Shown: positions 8,435 through 17,733, counted from the first letter of the stretch. The stretch: 53,415 nt of DNA from CBDCHC01 sp965217075 (GCA_965217075.1 CBDCHC010000007.1:1-53415), one strand, 5' to 3'. The notes: a model not told the origin generated them from the sequence alone. Numbers and translations: made by a program.

Positions 8435-9538
8435 ATGAAATTTACCAACAAACTGTTTGCAGTATTTTTTATTTATACATTATTATTTATAAGTTCTTGT
8501 GGTGATAAAAAACAACAAGTTGTTAATAATAAAACACAAAATAACAAAATATATGTGTTAAAGTTAGCAGAAACATGGCCTACTAATTTTCCAATTTTTG
8601 GCGATACTACTAAGAAATTTGCTAAATTAGTTAATATAATGTCAAACGGCCGTTTAATTGTAAAAATTGATTCAAAAAATAAACATAAAGCGCCGTTTGG
8701 AATTTTTGATATGGTGAAATCAGGTCAATATGATTTAGGTCATTCTGGCTCTTATTACTGGAAAGGCAAAGATATTAATACTTTATTTTTTACTTCAATG
8801 CCATTTGATATGATAGCTAATGAACAACATGCTTGGATTGAGTATGGCGGCGGTCAAGAGTTAATGGATGAAGTGTACGCAAAACATGGTTTAAAATCGA
8901 TTATAGGTGGTAATACTGGCAATCAGATGGGTGGCTGGTTTAAAAAAGAAATTAAATCTATTGATGATTTAAAAGGACTGAAAATGCGTATTCCTGGATT
9001 TGCTGGTGAAATAATGGCAAAAGTAGGAGCAAAATCAACTAATATACCTGCTGGTGAGCTTTATACTTCATTAGATAGAGGTGTAATTGATGCTTTAGAG
9101 TGGGTTGGTCCTTCACTTGATTTGCGTATGGGTTTTCATAAAATAGCACCATATTATTATACTGGATGGCACGAACCAGGCTCTGAGATGCAGTTTTTAA
9201 TTAATCTTAAAAAATTTAACTCTCTACCACAAGATTTGCAAAGTATTTTAATTACAACAATGAAATTTGTAGCTTATGATATGTTTGTAAATTCTAATGA
9301 TAAAAGTGCTCAAAATTGGGCAATTATGAAAAAAGAATATCCTAATATTAAAATTAAAACTTTTTCTAAAAATATATTTAGTGCGCTAAAAAAGGCTAAC
9401 AATGAGTTATTAAGACAATTAGCAAATAGCAATCAATTATCAAAAAGAATTATTGCTTCAAGAAAAAAATATTTAACAAAAATTCGTGCTTGGACTAATA
9501 TATCTGATAAAGCCTATTTAAACTCTTTAAGTGAGTAA
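8435..9538 (+). CDS. dctP: TRAP transporter substrate-binding lipoprotein (DctP family, TakP-like)
   Basis: The solute receptor of a TRAP importer, 367 residues. The N-terminus is a lipoprotein signal (lipobox I-S-S-C with Cys near residue 23, followed by Gly) rather than the usual cleavable signal. The mature part has the family motifs GDTTKKFAKLVNIMSNGRL, GGNTGNQMGGWFKKEI, LKGLKMRIPGFAGE (the Arg that binds the substrate carboxylate) and GVIDALEWVGP. The RIPGFAGE and EWVGP pattern is closest to TakP-type receptors for 2-oxoacids, so the ligand is probably an organic acid, but the exact substrate cannot be read. No clear ribosome site is seen. It overlaps dctQ by 8 bases. Confidence 0.9.
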   Translation: MKFTNKLFAVFFIYTLLFISSCGDKKQQVVNNKTQNNKIYVLKLAETWPTNFPIFGDTTKKFAKLVNIMSNGRLIVKIDSKNKHKAPFGIFDMVKSGQYDLGHSGSYYWKGKDINTLFFTSMPFDMIANEQHAWIEYGGGQELMDEVYAKHGLKSIIGGNTGNQMGGWFKKEIKSIDDLKGLKMRIPGFAGEIMAKVGAKSTNIPAGELYTSLDRGVIDALEWVGPSLDLRMGFHKIAPYYYTGWHEPGSEMQFLINLKKFNSLPQDLQSILITTMKFVAYDMFVNSNDKSAQNWAIMKKEYPNIKIKTFSKNIFSALKKANNELLRQLANSNQLSKRIIASRKKYLTKIRAWTNISDKAYLNSLSE

Positions 9539-9995
9539 ATTTTTAGAAAAAATTACCTTATGGTTGTTATTATTACTTATTTTAAATATTTTTACTAATG
9601 TAATTCTTAGGTATTTATTTAATAATTCATTAATTGCTTTGCAAGAATTAGAATGGCATTTGTTTGCGGCAATGTTTTTATTAGGTATCTCTTATACGCT
9701 AAATAGTGATGCTCATGTGCGTGTAGATATTTTTTATGCTAAATTTAACACCAAGAAACAAGCAACAATAAATATAATTGGCGCAATAATTTTTATTATA
9801 CCAATTAGCATTTTAATTGTATATTATGGTAGTGATTTCACCTATCAATCATTCTTATTAAATGAGACAAGCTCAGATCCAGGTGGATTGGCTTATAGAT
9901 TTGTTATTAAAAGTATAATTCCTATAAGCTTTATTATGTTAATTATTTCTAGCATAATATTTATAACCACCAACTATAAAAAAATTAATAAATGA
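9531..9995 (+). CDS. dctQ: TRAP transporter small permease
   Basis: A 154-residue protein with four hydrophobic segments. The conserved LQELEWHLFAAMFLLGISYTL...DAHVRVD motif is typical of DctQ subunits that pair with TakP-like receptors. The start is GTG at 9531, which overlaps the end of dctP by 8 bases and keeps MSKFLEKITLWLLLL as the first helix. Its stop overlaps the dctM start by four bases (ATGA), so translation of all three genes is probably coupled. Confidence 0.92.
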   Translation: MSKFLEKITLWLLLLLILNIFTNVILRYLFNNSLIALQELEWHLFAAMFLLGISYTLNSDAHVRVDIFYAKFNTKKQATINIIGAIIFIIPISILIVYYGSDFTYQSFLLNETSSDPGGLAYRFVIKSIIPISFIMLIISSIIFITTNYKKINK

Positions 9996-11272
9996 TAGCT
10001 ATTTCTATGTTCATAATAACATTACTATTGTTAATGTTAGGCTTTCCTGTGGCTTTTACTTTTGCTGGTATTGCTACAATTTTTGGTATTTTTACTCAAG
10101 GGGTAGATTTATTTGCTTTTATGCCTTATCGTATTATGAGTATTATGCAAAATACCATTTTAATAGCAATCCCACTTTTTATTTTTATGGGTATTATTTT
10201 ACAAAAAACTAAATTAGCAGAGCAATTATTAGAAGCTATGAGTGAGTTGCTTGGTAATGTGCGTGGTGGTATTGCTATAGCAACTATTTTAGTAGGTTCT
10301 TTGTTGGCAGCATCAACTGGTGTGGTTGGAGCTAGTGTAATTGCTATGGGAGTTATTTCATTGCCAGTAATGCTAAAACATAATTATAAAAAAACATTAG
10401 CCACTGGTGTGATTTGTGCCTCAGGTACATTAGGACAAATTATCCCACCTTCAATAGTACTAATTATTTTAGCTGATGTAGTTAATGTGCCAGTAGGTGA
10501 TTTATTTAAAAGCGCCATTCTACCTTCTATAGTACTAGTAAGTGCTTATATTATCTATGTATTTATTATTAGTTATATTGATAAAGATATTGCCCCTAAT
10601 AATTTTAAACAACAAAAGCAACAAAACTATTTTGCAATAATAAAAGCTATTTTGCCACCACTTACTCTTATTATTGCTGTACTTGGTTCTATTTTTTCCG
10701 GTATAGCAACACCAACAGAATCAGCATCAATAGGCGCTATTGGTGCTTTAATATTAGCATTATTATACAAAAGATTAAATCTAGCGATGATTTATAGTGC
10801 CAGCCTTAAGACTGTTAAAATTAGCTCTATGGTATTTGCTATTTTAATTGGTGCTACAGTATTTTCAATGGTTTTTACTTATAATAATGGTGATGTTTTG
10901 GTAGAGGAATTTATTTTTAATTTACCCTCTAAGGAATTAAGTTTTATTATTTTATCAATGCTTATTATTTTGATTCTTGGTTTTTTTATTGATTTTATTG
11001 AAATATCACTTATTATTGTACCAATTTTATATCCTATTGCGCAAAAACTTGGCATTGATATGAATTGGTTTGCAATTTTAATTGCTATGAATTTACAAAC
11101 ATCATTTCTTACGCCACCATTTGGTTTTAGTTTGTTTTATTTAAAAGGGGTAGCACCATTATCTATTAAAACTACTGATATTTATCGTGGTGTTATTCCT
11201 TTTATAATTATTCAAGTTGTAGTTTTGCTTACTATTATTATTGCACCTAATTGGTATGGTTTTGATTTATAA
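9992..11272 (+). CDS. dctM: TRAP transporter large permease
   Basis: The ion-coupled transport channel of the TRAP system, 426 residues with about 11-12 hydrophobic segments. Signature parts include LMLGFPVAFTFAGIA near the N-terminus, the ASTGVVGASVIAMGVISLP block, ASGTLGQIIPPSIVLIILAD, SIFSGIATPTESASIGAIGA and SFLTPPFGFSLFYLKG near the C-terminus. These match the TRAP-type DctM family. It is the last gene of the transporter operon. nuoE starts 61 bases downstream on the same strand with no clear terminator between. Confidence 0.95.
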   Translation: MIAISMFIITLLLLMLGFPVAFTFAGIATIFGIFTQGVDLFAFMPYRIMSIMQNTILIAIPLFIFMGIILQKTKLAEQLLEAMSELLGNVRGGIAIATILVGSLLAASTGVVGASVIAMGVISLPVMLKHNYKKTLATGVICASGTLGQIIPPSIVLIILADVVNVPVGDLFKSAILPSIVLVSAYIIYVFIISYIDKDIAPNNFKQQKQQNYFAIIKAILPPLTLIIAVLGSIFSGIATPTESASIGAIGALILALLYKRLNLAMIYSASLKTVKISSMVFAILIGATVFSMVFTYNNGDVLVEEFIFNLPSKELSFIILSMLIILILGFFIDFIEISLIIVPILYPIAQKLGIDMNWFAILIAMNLQTSFLTPPFGFSLFYLKGVAPLSIKTTDIYRGVIPFIIIQVVVLLTIIIAPNWYGFDL

Positions 11273-11333
11273 TATTATGTTTTTTATTAATTCCTATGAT
11301 AAAATTTTACTAAAATACTACTTTTAATAAAAT

Positions 11334-11813
11334 ATGAGTCAAAATTTATCTGATAAAACTAAAAAAAAAATTGACCAGTGGATAGCAAAATACCCAAAAA
11401 ATAATAAAAAATCGGCAGTAATGGCAGCACTTAAAATAGTGCAAAATGACAATAATAATAGTCTAAATAACTCATTAATTAAAGCTATAGCAAGCTATTT
11501 AGATATGGCAGAAATAAATGTATTAGCTGTGGCAACATTTTATGAAAATTATAATCATCAGCCAATGGGAAAATTTGTTATCCGTTTTTGTCATAATATT
11601 TCTTGCATGTTAAATGATGCTGATAATTTAATTAGTTATTTAGAACAAAAATTGCAAATCAAAACAGGTGAAACTACTAAAGATAAAAAGTTTAGTTTAA
11701 AAAAAGTAGAGTGTTTAGGTGCTTGTGTTGGTGCCCCGGTAATGCAAATTGGTGATAAATATTATGAAAATTTAACTACAGATAAGTTAGATAAAATTTT
11801 GGATGAATTATGA
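11334..11813 (+). CDS. nuoE: NADH-quinone oxidoreductase subunit E
   Basis: The 24-kDa-type subunit of the NADH dehydrogenase arm of complex I, 159 residues, holding the [2Fe-2S] cluster N1a. The four ligands are Cys86, Cys91 (RFCHNISC), Cys127 and Cys131 (VECLGACVGAP). It is the first nuo gene in the window and follows the TRAP operon by 61 bases. nuoA-D, normally upstream, are absent. It overlaps nuoF by four bases (ATGA). Confidence 0.96.
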   Translation: MSQNLSDKTKKKIDQWIAKYPKNNKKSAVMAALKIVQNDNNNSLNNSLIKAIASYLDMAEINVLAVATFYENYNHQPMGKFVIRFCHNISCMLNDADNLISYLEQKLQIKTGETTKDKKFSLKKVECLGACVGAPVMQIGDKYYENLTTDKLDKILDEL

Positions 11814-13057
11814 ATGAAGTTTGCTTTAAAAATTTAAATAAAGATAAACCTTACTCTTTATCTGTATACAAAAATAACGGTGGCTATAAAGTATGGCAAA
11901 AAATTTTACAAGGAAAATTATCATATGAAAAAATTATTGAAGAATTAAAAATTTCTAATTTACGCGGCAGGGGTGGGGCTGGTTTTCCAACTGGACTAAA
12001 GTGGAGCTTTATGCCGCGTCAGCAATTAGGGCAAAAATATATAGTTTGTAATTCTGATGAGGGAGAGCCTGGGACTTGTAAAGACCGCGATATTTTACGT
12101 TATAATCCACATGCAGTAATTGAAGGTATGGCAATTGCTGGTTTTACCATTGGTGCAACTGTTGGTTATAATTATATTCGAGGAGAATTTATTGAGCCAT
12201 TTAATCGTTTTGAAGAAGCGCTTAAAGAGGCTTATGACGCAGGATTATTAGGCGATAAAGTGAATTTTAATATCTATACACATCTTGGAGCTGGCGCTTA
12301 TATTTGTGGTGAAGAGACAGCATTACTTGAATCAATTGAAGGAAAAAAAGGCCAGCCACGTTTTAAACCGCCTTTTCCTGCTAATGTTGGGTTATTTGGT
12401 AAACCAACTACAATAAATAATACAGAAAGCTTGGCCTCAGTTCCTAGTATTTTACAAAATAGTGGTAAATGGTTTAAAGATTTAGGTGTAGAGAATTCTG
12501 GTGGCTGCAAGCTATTTTCTGTTTCTGGGCATGTAAAAAATCCAGCTAATTTTGAAGTGCCAATGGGAATTGCTTTTAAAGATTTACTTAAAATGGCTGG
12601 AGGGGTAAAAGGTGGCAAATTAAAAGCTATTATCCCTGGTGGTTCGTCAACTCCAGTTTTAACTGCCAAAATTGCTATGACAATGACTATGGATTATGAT
12701 AGCATCGAAAAAGCAGGCTCAATGCTTGGCGCTGGTTCGGTTATTATTATTAATGATAAAACTTGTATGGTTAAAGTCTTAACTCGTTTAGCACATTTTT
12801 ATTATGATGAAAGTTGTGGTCAATGTACGCCTTGTCGCGAAGGTACAGGTTGGTTGTATAAAGTATTAAATAATATTTTACTAGGCAATGGAAAAATGAG
12901 TGATTTAGAGTTATTAAATAATATTGGCGATAAAATTATGGGTAATACAATTTGTGCTTTAGGTGATGCTGCTGTTATGCCAGTACAAAGTTTTTTACAA
13001 CATTTTGGCGCTGAGTTTGAATACTACATAAAACATGGAAAAAGTTTGACTACATAA
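11810..13057 (+). CDS. nuoF: NADH-quinone oxidoreductase subunit F
   Basis: The NADH- and FMN-binding subunit of complex I, 415 residues, a normal length. The FMN/NADH site shows RGRGGAGFPTGLKW at 52-65 and GAYICGEETALLESIEG near 162-178. Cluster N3 ligands are Cys336, Cys339, Cys342 (SCGQCTPCREGT) and Cys382. The gene is intact. Immediately after it lies a decayed copy of its own 3' end, offset by about 315 bases, and then a Sel1-repeat gene in place of the expected nuoG. Confidence 0.97.
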   Translation: MNEVCFKNLNKDKPYSLSVYKNNGGYKVWQKILQGKLSYEKIIEELKISNLRGRGGAGFPTGLKWSFMPRQQLGQKYIVCNSDEGEPGTCKDRDILRYNPHAVIEGMAIAGFTIGATVGYNYIRGEFIEPFNRFEEALKEAYDAGLLGDKVNFNIYTHLGAGAYICGEETALLESIEGKKGQPRFKPPFPANVGLFGKPTTINNTESLASVPSILQNSGKWFKDLGVENSGGCKLFSVSGHVKNPANFEVPMGIAFKDLLKMAGGVKGGKLKAIIPGGSSTPVLTAKIAMTMTMDYDSIEKAGSMLGAGSVIIINDKTCMVKVLTRLAHFYYDESCGQCTPCREGTGWLYKVLNNILLGNGKMSDLELLNNIGDKIMGNTICALGDAAVMPVQSFLQHFGAEFEYYIKHGKSLTT

Positions 13058-13072
13058 AAATTGTTTATGTAG
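13050..13072 (+). terminator. hairpin overlapping the nuoF stop codon
   Basis: A perfect 9-bp inverted repeat (ctacataaa / tttatgtag) with a 5-base loop covers the nuoF stop codon at 13055-13057. No T-run follows, so it is not a standard rho-independent terminator. It could stabilise the 3' end of a processed nuoEF message or act as an attenuator between nuoF and the genes downstream. Confidence 0.35.
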
Positions 13073-13082
13073 TAATCATATT

Positions 13083-13352
13083 TTATGAGATTTAATAATA
13101 GATTGTACAACTGATATTATGATGAATAACAAAAAGTTATTTATTGATAAGAGTTAAATCAGAAATTTTAATATTTTTTAAAAATTAATACTGGTAAAAG
13201 TTAAATAAAAATTAGTAATTTAGGATTATTAAATAATATTGGTGTTAAAATAATAGGCAGTATAATTTTTGTATTTTTTAAGATGTATTATGATTGCCAG
13301 TATAAAGTTTTTTATAATATTTTGGCAGTGAATTTAAATTTTTATTAAAAGT
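13083..13352 (+). pseudogene. decayed tandem copy of the nuoF 3' end
   Basis: This gap of just over 300 bases has no open gene but is recognisably related to nuoF 12768-13036. tattatgatgaa at 13115 corresponds to 12800, ttattaaataatattgg at 13226 to 12911, and gccagta-aaagttttttata at about 13296 to about 12979. The offset is 315-317 bases throughout. Stops and frame shifts are scattered through it, and the Cys codons of the N3 cluster are gone, so it cannot code. It looks like an old tandem duplication of the nuoF end that has since drifted. Similarity is clear from about 13115 and weak before that, so the left boundary is approximate. Confidence 0.75.
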
Positions 13353-13376
13353 AGAAGTATTATTAGGTAGATAATT

Positions 13377-14018
13377 ATGAAAAAGATATTACAAATTTTA
13401 GTTATGTTAGTTTTAACTGCTAATATTGTTATAGCAGCTGACTTTGAAGTAGCGCTTGATGCTTATAAAAAAGCAAATTATAAAGTAGCATATGATCATT
13501 GGCTAGCATTAGCTAATAAAGGCAATACTAACTCTCAACTTAATTTAGCAATTTTGTACAAAAAAGGCTATGGGGTTAAAAAAGATTTAAAAAAAGCTCT
13601 TAAGTGGTATACAAAAGCTGCTAAACAAGGCAATATTAGAGCAATGTTTAATGTTGGATTTATGTATTACAAGGGTTATGGTGTTAAAAAAAATAATAAA
13701 CAGGCATTTAATTGGTATTTAAGATCAGCTAAGAGGAATTTTTTAAAGGCACAAGCAAGAGTTGCTTTTATGTATTATAACGGTTACGGGGTTAAAAAAG
13801 ATTATAAAAAAGCATTGCTTTGGTATCAAGTGGCTGCACACAAAAATAATGCTCCAGCTCAATTTAATTTAGCTCTTATGTATATTAATGCTGAAGGAGT
13901 TGTAAAAAATATAAAAAAAGCAAAATTTTGGATGCAAAAAGCTAAAAATAGTGATGACAAGGCAACTGCATCATTAGCAAGCAAGAGTTGGAATTATCAT
14001 AATTTATATGATTATTAA
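13377..14018 (+). CDS. exported Sel1-repeat protein in the nuo operon
   Basis: 213 residues with a signal peptide (about 1-20, ending NIVIA) and four to five Sel1-like helical repeats of about 36 residues. Each has the pattern A-x-x-W-[YL]-x-x-A-A-[KH]-...-A-x-x-N-[LV]-[AG]-x-M-Y-x-x-G-x-G-V-[KV]-K-[DN]. Such repeats form a superhelix used for protein-protein contacts. A signal peptide places it in the periplasm. It lies between nuoF (and its decayed copy) and nuoG, all on the same strand, so it is probably co-transcribed with complex I. The function is unknown. It is related to the two Sel1 genes between nuoI and nuoJ (shared ending W-x-x-x-x-L-[YW]-[DQ]-Y with the larger one). Confidence 0.88.
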   Translation: MKKILQILVMLVLTANIVIAADFEVALDAYKKANYKVAYDHWLALANKGNTNSQLNLAILYKKGYGVKKDLKKALKWYTKAAKQGNIRAMFNVGFMYYKGYGVKKNNKQAFNWYLRSAKRNFLKAQARVAFMYYNGYGVKKDYKKALLWYQVAAHKNNAPAQFNLALMYINAEGVVKNIKKAKFWMQKAKNSDDKATASLASKSWNYHNLYDY

Positions 14019-14079
14019 TAAAATAAATAATTAAACTAAGCCAAATGATAAGATTAGATAATATATATATTCAATTTTT

Positions 14080-16191
14080 ATGATAGAACTACAAATAAAT
14101 GGGATAGATATTAAAGCAACTGAAGGGGAAAAGTTAATTCAAGTTTGCGACAGAGAGGGTATTGATATTCCTAGATTTTGTTATCATAAGAATTTATCTA
14201 TTGCTGCTAATTGCAGAATGTGCTTAGTACAGGTAGATGGTATTGTAAAACCACAACCAGCTTGTTCTACTGTTGCAAGTTCAGGCATGAAAGTTTGGAC
14301 TAATAATAAAGATATAAAAAAATCTCAACAAGCAGTAATGGAGTTATTGCTTATTAATCACCCGCTTGATTGTCCTATTTGCGATCAAGGAGGCGAGTGC
14401 GAGTTACAAGATGTAGCTATAAATTATGGCAGCAATATCTCTCATTATAATGAAGATAAAAGAGTAGTGCTTGATAGTGATATAGGACCTCTTATTCAAA
14501 CAGACATGACGCGTTGCATTCACTGTACACGATGTGTACGCTTTGGTAGTGAGATTGTAGGTATTACAGAAATTGGCGTTATAGGGCGCGGCGAACATAT
14601 GCAAATTAGTACTTTTTTAAATAATAGTATTGATTCTGAATTATCAGGTAATATGATTGATATTTGCCCAGTAGGGGCGCTTACCTCTAAGCCATTTCGT
14701 TTTCAAATTCGTGCTTGGCAAATGCAACAATATGATAATATTGCTACGCATGATTTAGTTGGATCAAATGTTAGTGTACATATTAATAATAATAAGGTAT
14801 ATAGAGTAAGTGCCAGAGAAAATACCAATATTAATCAAACCTGGATAAGTGATAAAGATAGGTTTTCTTATGAGGCATTAAATAGTTACAACCGTTTAGT
14901 TAACCCGCAAATAAAAATTGCAGGAAAATGGCAAGAAGTTAGCTGGGAAGTAGCACTTGATTTTGCAGTAAAAGGACTTAAAAATTCAGTTATTATTAAC
15001 AATAATACTAATAAATTAGCAACTCTTGCTAGTGTAAACTCTACTTTAGAAGAATTATATTTATTAAAAAAGTTTACAAATGCTATAGGCAGTACTAATA
15101 TAGAACATCGTTTAAATATTAAAAATTTATCTAATTATAGTTATCTTGATAGTAATATTACTATAGAAGAATTAGCCAATGTTGATGAAATACTTATAAT
15201 AGGCGCTAATCCTCGTTTAGAGCAAGTAATGCTTAATCATCGTTTAAGACAAGCATCTTTGGCTGGAGCTAAAGTTAGTGTTATAGCAGTTAAAAATATT
15301 ATACTTAATTATAAAATAAATAAACTAATATTAGCATCAACAGATGAATTTAGTAAAAAAATTACTACTATTAAATTAAAATCAAATAGCGTTATTATTG
15401 TAGGTGAACAAATAAATTTTGCTAATAATATTAATAAAATTAATCAAGCTATAATGGGTTTAGTTAATAAATTTGGCAGCAAAATATTAAATATTAGTTC
15501 AAATGCTAATACTCTTGCTGCTAAAAAAATTGATTTTGTTAGTACAAAGAATATAAGCAATATGAGCGCTTATATATTGTTTGGTTTAGATGAAAATTTT
15601 GATTTTATTGACAAAGATGTGCTAAAAAGCCTTTACAAGGCTAATTTTGTTATTTCATTTAATAGTTTTAAAAATGTTAATAAGTTTAGTGATGTAATAC
15701 TACCAATTGCAATTTTGTATGAAAATTGTGGTAGTTTTATTAATATTGATTACAAGGTGCAATATTTTAATAGCAGTATAAAGCCTTATGGCAATGCTAA
15801 AAAGGCTTGGAAAATTATTAAAGTACTAGCAGATATGTTAGAGTTAAATAGCTTTAACTTTGATGACAATGAACAAGTAGCAGCAGAAGCAATTTTAGTT
15901 AATAGTGCTAAACAAGATACTGTAGTTGATACCGAAAAGGAAATAGCTGAAAATAATGAAATAAAAGTAATTTATCAAACAAATGCATATAATAGTGATA
16001 TCATATTGCGTAATGCTGCATCATTACAACAAACTATTATAGCTAAAGAAAATTATGCTTATATGAATAAACAAACAGCTAATAAATTAAATTTAGATAA
16101 TAATTATAATAATATTCCTATTATGCTTGAGAAATATATAGCTGATAATTGTATTGTTGTTATTAGAAATAAACCTAAAGAGGTGAATTAA
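14080..16191 (+). CDS. nuoG: NADH-quinone oxidoreductase subunit G
   Basis: The 75-kDa-type iron-sulfur subunit of complex I, 703 residues. Ligands are visible for [2Fe-2S] N1b (Cys34, Cys45, Cys48, Cys62), for N5 (His94, Cys98, Cys101, Cys107 in HPLDCPICDQGGEC) and for N4 (Cys146, Cys149, Cys152 in TRCIHCTRC, with Cys196 in DICPVGAL). The rest is the molybdopterin-oxidoreductase-like domain, which has no metal-binding signature here and is Asn/Lys-rich. It is shorter than the E. coli protein (about 910). The extra N7 cysteine cluster of the E. coli type is not apparent. Confidence 0.95.
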   Translation: MIELQINGIDIKATEGEKLIQVCDREGIDIPRFCYHKNLSIAANCRMCLVQVDGIVKPQPACSTVASSGMKVWTNNKDIKKSQQAVMELLLINHPLDCPICDQGGECELQDVAINYGSNISHYNEDKRVVLDSDIGPLIQTDMTRCIHCTRCVRFGSEIVGITEIGVIGRGEHMQISTFLNNSIDSELSGNMIDICPVGALTSKPFRFQIRAWQMQQYDNIATHDLVGSNVSVHINNNKVYRVSARENTNINQTWISDKDRFSYEALNSYNRLVNPQIKIAGKWQEVSWEVALDFAVKGLKNSVIINNNTNKLATLASVNSTLEELYLLKKFTNAIGSTNIEHRLNIKNLSNYSYLDSNITIEELANVDEILIIGANPRLEQVMLNHRLRQASLAGAKVSVIAVKNIILNYKINKLILASTDEFSKKITTIKLKSNSVIIVGEQINFANNINKINQAIMGLVNKFGSKILNISSNANTLAAKKIDFVSTKNISNMSAYILFGLDENFDFIDKDVLKSLYKANFVISFNSFKNVNKFSDVILPIAILYENCGSFINIDYKVQYFNSSIKPYGNAKKAWKIIKVLADMLELNSFNFDDNEQVAAEAILVNSAKQDTVVDTEKEIAENNEIKVIYQTNAYNSDIILRNAASLQQTIIAKENYAYMNKQTANKLNLDNNYNNIPIMLEKYIADNCIVVIRNKPKEVN

Positions 16192-16193
16192 TT

Positions 16194-17234
16194 ATGTGGC
16201 AAAATTTTACTGAATTACTTTACCAGTTATTACCATCTACAATAGCTACTATAGTAATAATTTTAATAAAAGCTATTGCACTTGTTATTCCTCTTATGTT
16301 AGCAGTTGCATATTTAACATATGCTGAAAGAAAAATTATTGGCTATATGCAACAACGCATTGGACCTAATCGCGTTGGCATTAAGGGTTGGGGGCAGCCT
16401 ATTGCTGATGCTATTAAATTATTATTTAAAGAAATAATTTTTCCTACTAAGGCTAATTTATATTTATTCTTTTTAGCACCAGTTTTAGCTATTGCACCAG
16501 CAATTGCAGTTTGGGCAGTAATCCCTTTTACTAATAATTTATTTGTTACAGCAACTGACATTTCATTGTTATATGTGTTGGCAGTTGGTTCGATTGGGGT
16601 GTATGGTATTATTATTGCTGGCTGGGCATCAAATTCTAAATACCCACTACTTGGCGCTTTGCGCAGCGCTTCATTGTTAGTATCTTATGAAATAGTTATA
16701 GGTTTTGCTGTAGTAACTGTTGTAATGATAGCAGGCAGTGTAAATCTAATTAAAATTGTTGAGGCGCAAGGAGGAGGTATATTGCATTGGTATTTTATTC
16801 CATTATTTCCTATTGTTGTTATATTTTTTATTTCAGCATTAGTAGAGACTAATAGAGCACCATTTGATGTAGTAGAAGGTGAAAGTGAAATTGTAGGTGG
16901 AACACATGTTGAATATTCTGGCATGAGTTTTGCCGTATTCTTTTTAGCAGAATATGCTAATATGATTTTAATGGGAATGCTTGCTGTATTATTATTTTTT
17001 GGCGGCTGGCATAGTCCTGTAGCAATGCTTGATTTTATACCTGGATTAGTATGGACACTAATAAAACTTAGCATATTTTTATTTTTATATTTATGGATTA
17101 GAGCAACATTTCCTCGTTTTCGTTACGATCAAATTATGTCTTTAGCTTGGAAGGTATTTTTACCAATTACTATTGTATGGATTATAGTAATAGCGCTTAT
17201 GACTAGACTTAAAATAGGAGTTTGGTTTGCTTAA
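16194..17234 (+). CDS. nuoH: NADH-quinone oxidoreductase subunit H
   Basis: The membrane subunit next to the quinone site, 346 residues with about eight transmembrane segments. Hallmarks are YAERKIIGYMQQRIGPNRVG, the acidic loop PFDVVEGESEIVGG...VEYSG, and RATFPRFRYDQIM near the end. It starts two bases after nuoG and overlaps nuoI by eight bases. Confidence 0.97.
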   Translation: MWQNFTELLYQLLPSTIATIVIILIKAIALVIPLMLAVAYLTYAERKIIGYMQQRIGPNRVGIKGWGQPIADAIKLLFKEIIFPTKANLYLFFLAPVLAIAPAIAVWAVIPFTNNLFVTATDISLLYVLAVGSIGVYGIIIAGWASNSKYPLLGALRSASLLVSYEIVIGFAVVTVVMIAGSVNLIKIVEAQGGGILHWYFIPLFPIVVIFFISALVETNRAPFDVVEGESEIVGGTHVEYSGMSFAVFFLAEYANMILMGMLAVLLFFGGWHSPVAMLDFIPGLVWTLIKLSIFLFLYLWIRATFPRFRYDQIMSLAWKVFLPITIVWIIVIALMTRLKIGVWFA

Positions 17235-17718
17235 TAATATTAAAAAAATATATAATAAGTTTTCTTTAAAAGAAATGCGTGATGGTATGAAAATCACTGT
17301 TACAGAAATGGTTAGGCGTTCAATAACTGTACAATATCCTGCAGAAAAAACTCCTATATCTCCTCGTTTTCGTGGTTTGCATGCTCTTATGCGTTATGAT
17401 AATGGTGAAGAACGCTGTATTGCTTGTAAATTATGTGAGACTGTTTGTCCTGCTAGCGCTATTTATATAAAATCTGAAAAAAGAGCAGATGATACCAGGC
17501 GTGCTATTGTGTACGATATAGATTTATTTAAATGTATTTTTTGTGGATTTTGCGAAGAGGCTTGTCCAGTTGATGCTATTGTTGAAACTCAAATATTTGA
17601 ATATAGTTTTACTAGCAGAAAAGGCAGTATTATTCATAAAGATGAATTACTAAAAATTGGTGAAAATAATAATAAAAAAATTAAAAAACTAAAATTAGAA
17701 GATGAGAAATATAAATAA
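17227..17718 (+). CDS. nuoI: NADH-quinone oxidoreductase subunit I
   Basis: The TYKY-type ferredoxin subunit, 163 residues, with two [4Fe-4S] motifs: Cys64, 67, 70, 74 (CIACKLCETVC) and Cys103, 106, 109, 113 (CIFCGFCEEAC), clusters N6a and N6b. The chosen start is TTG at 17227, inside the end of nuoH. It gives the usual length of about 163 and the usual amphipathic N-terminus. Later ATG codons (for example Met17) would shorten this conserved helix. Two Sel1-repeat genes follow before nuoJ. Confidence 0.95.
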   Translation: MLNNIKKIYNKFSLKEMRDGMKITVTEMVRRSITVQYPAEKTPISPRFRGLHALMRYDNGEERCIACKLCETVCPASAIYIKSEKRADDTRRAIVYDIDLFKCIFCGFCEEACPVDAIVETQIFEYSFTSRKGSIIHKDELLKIGENNNKKIKKLKLEDEKYK

Positions 17719-17733
17719 ATTATTAAGGAAAAT

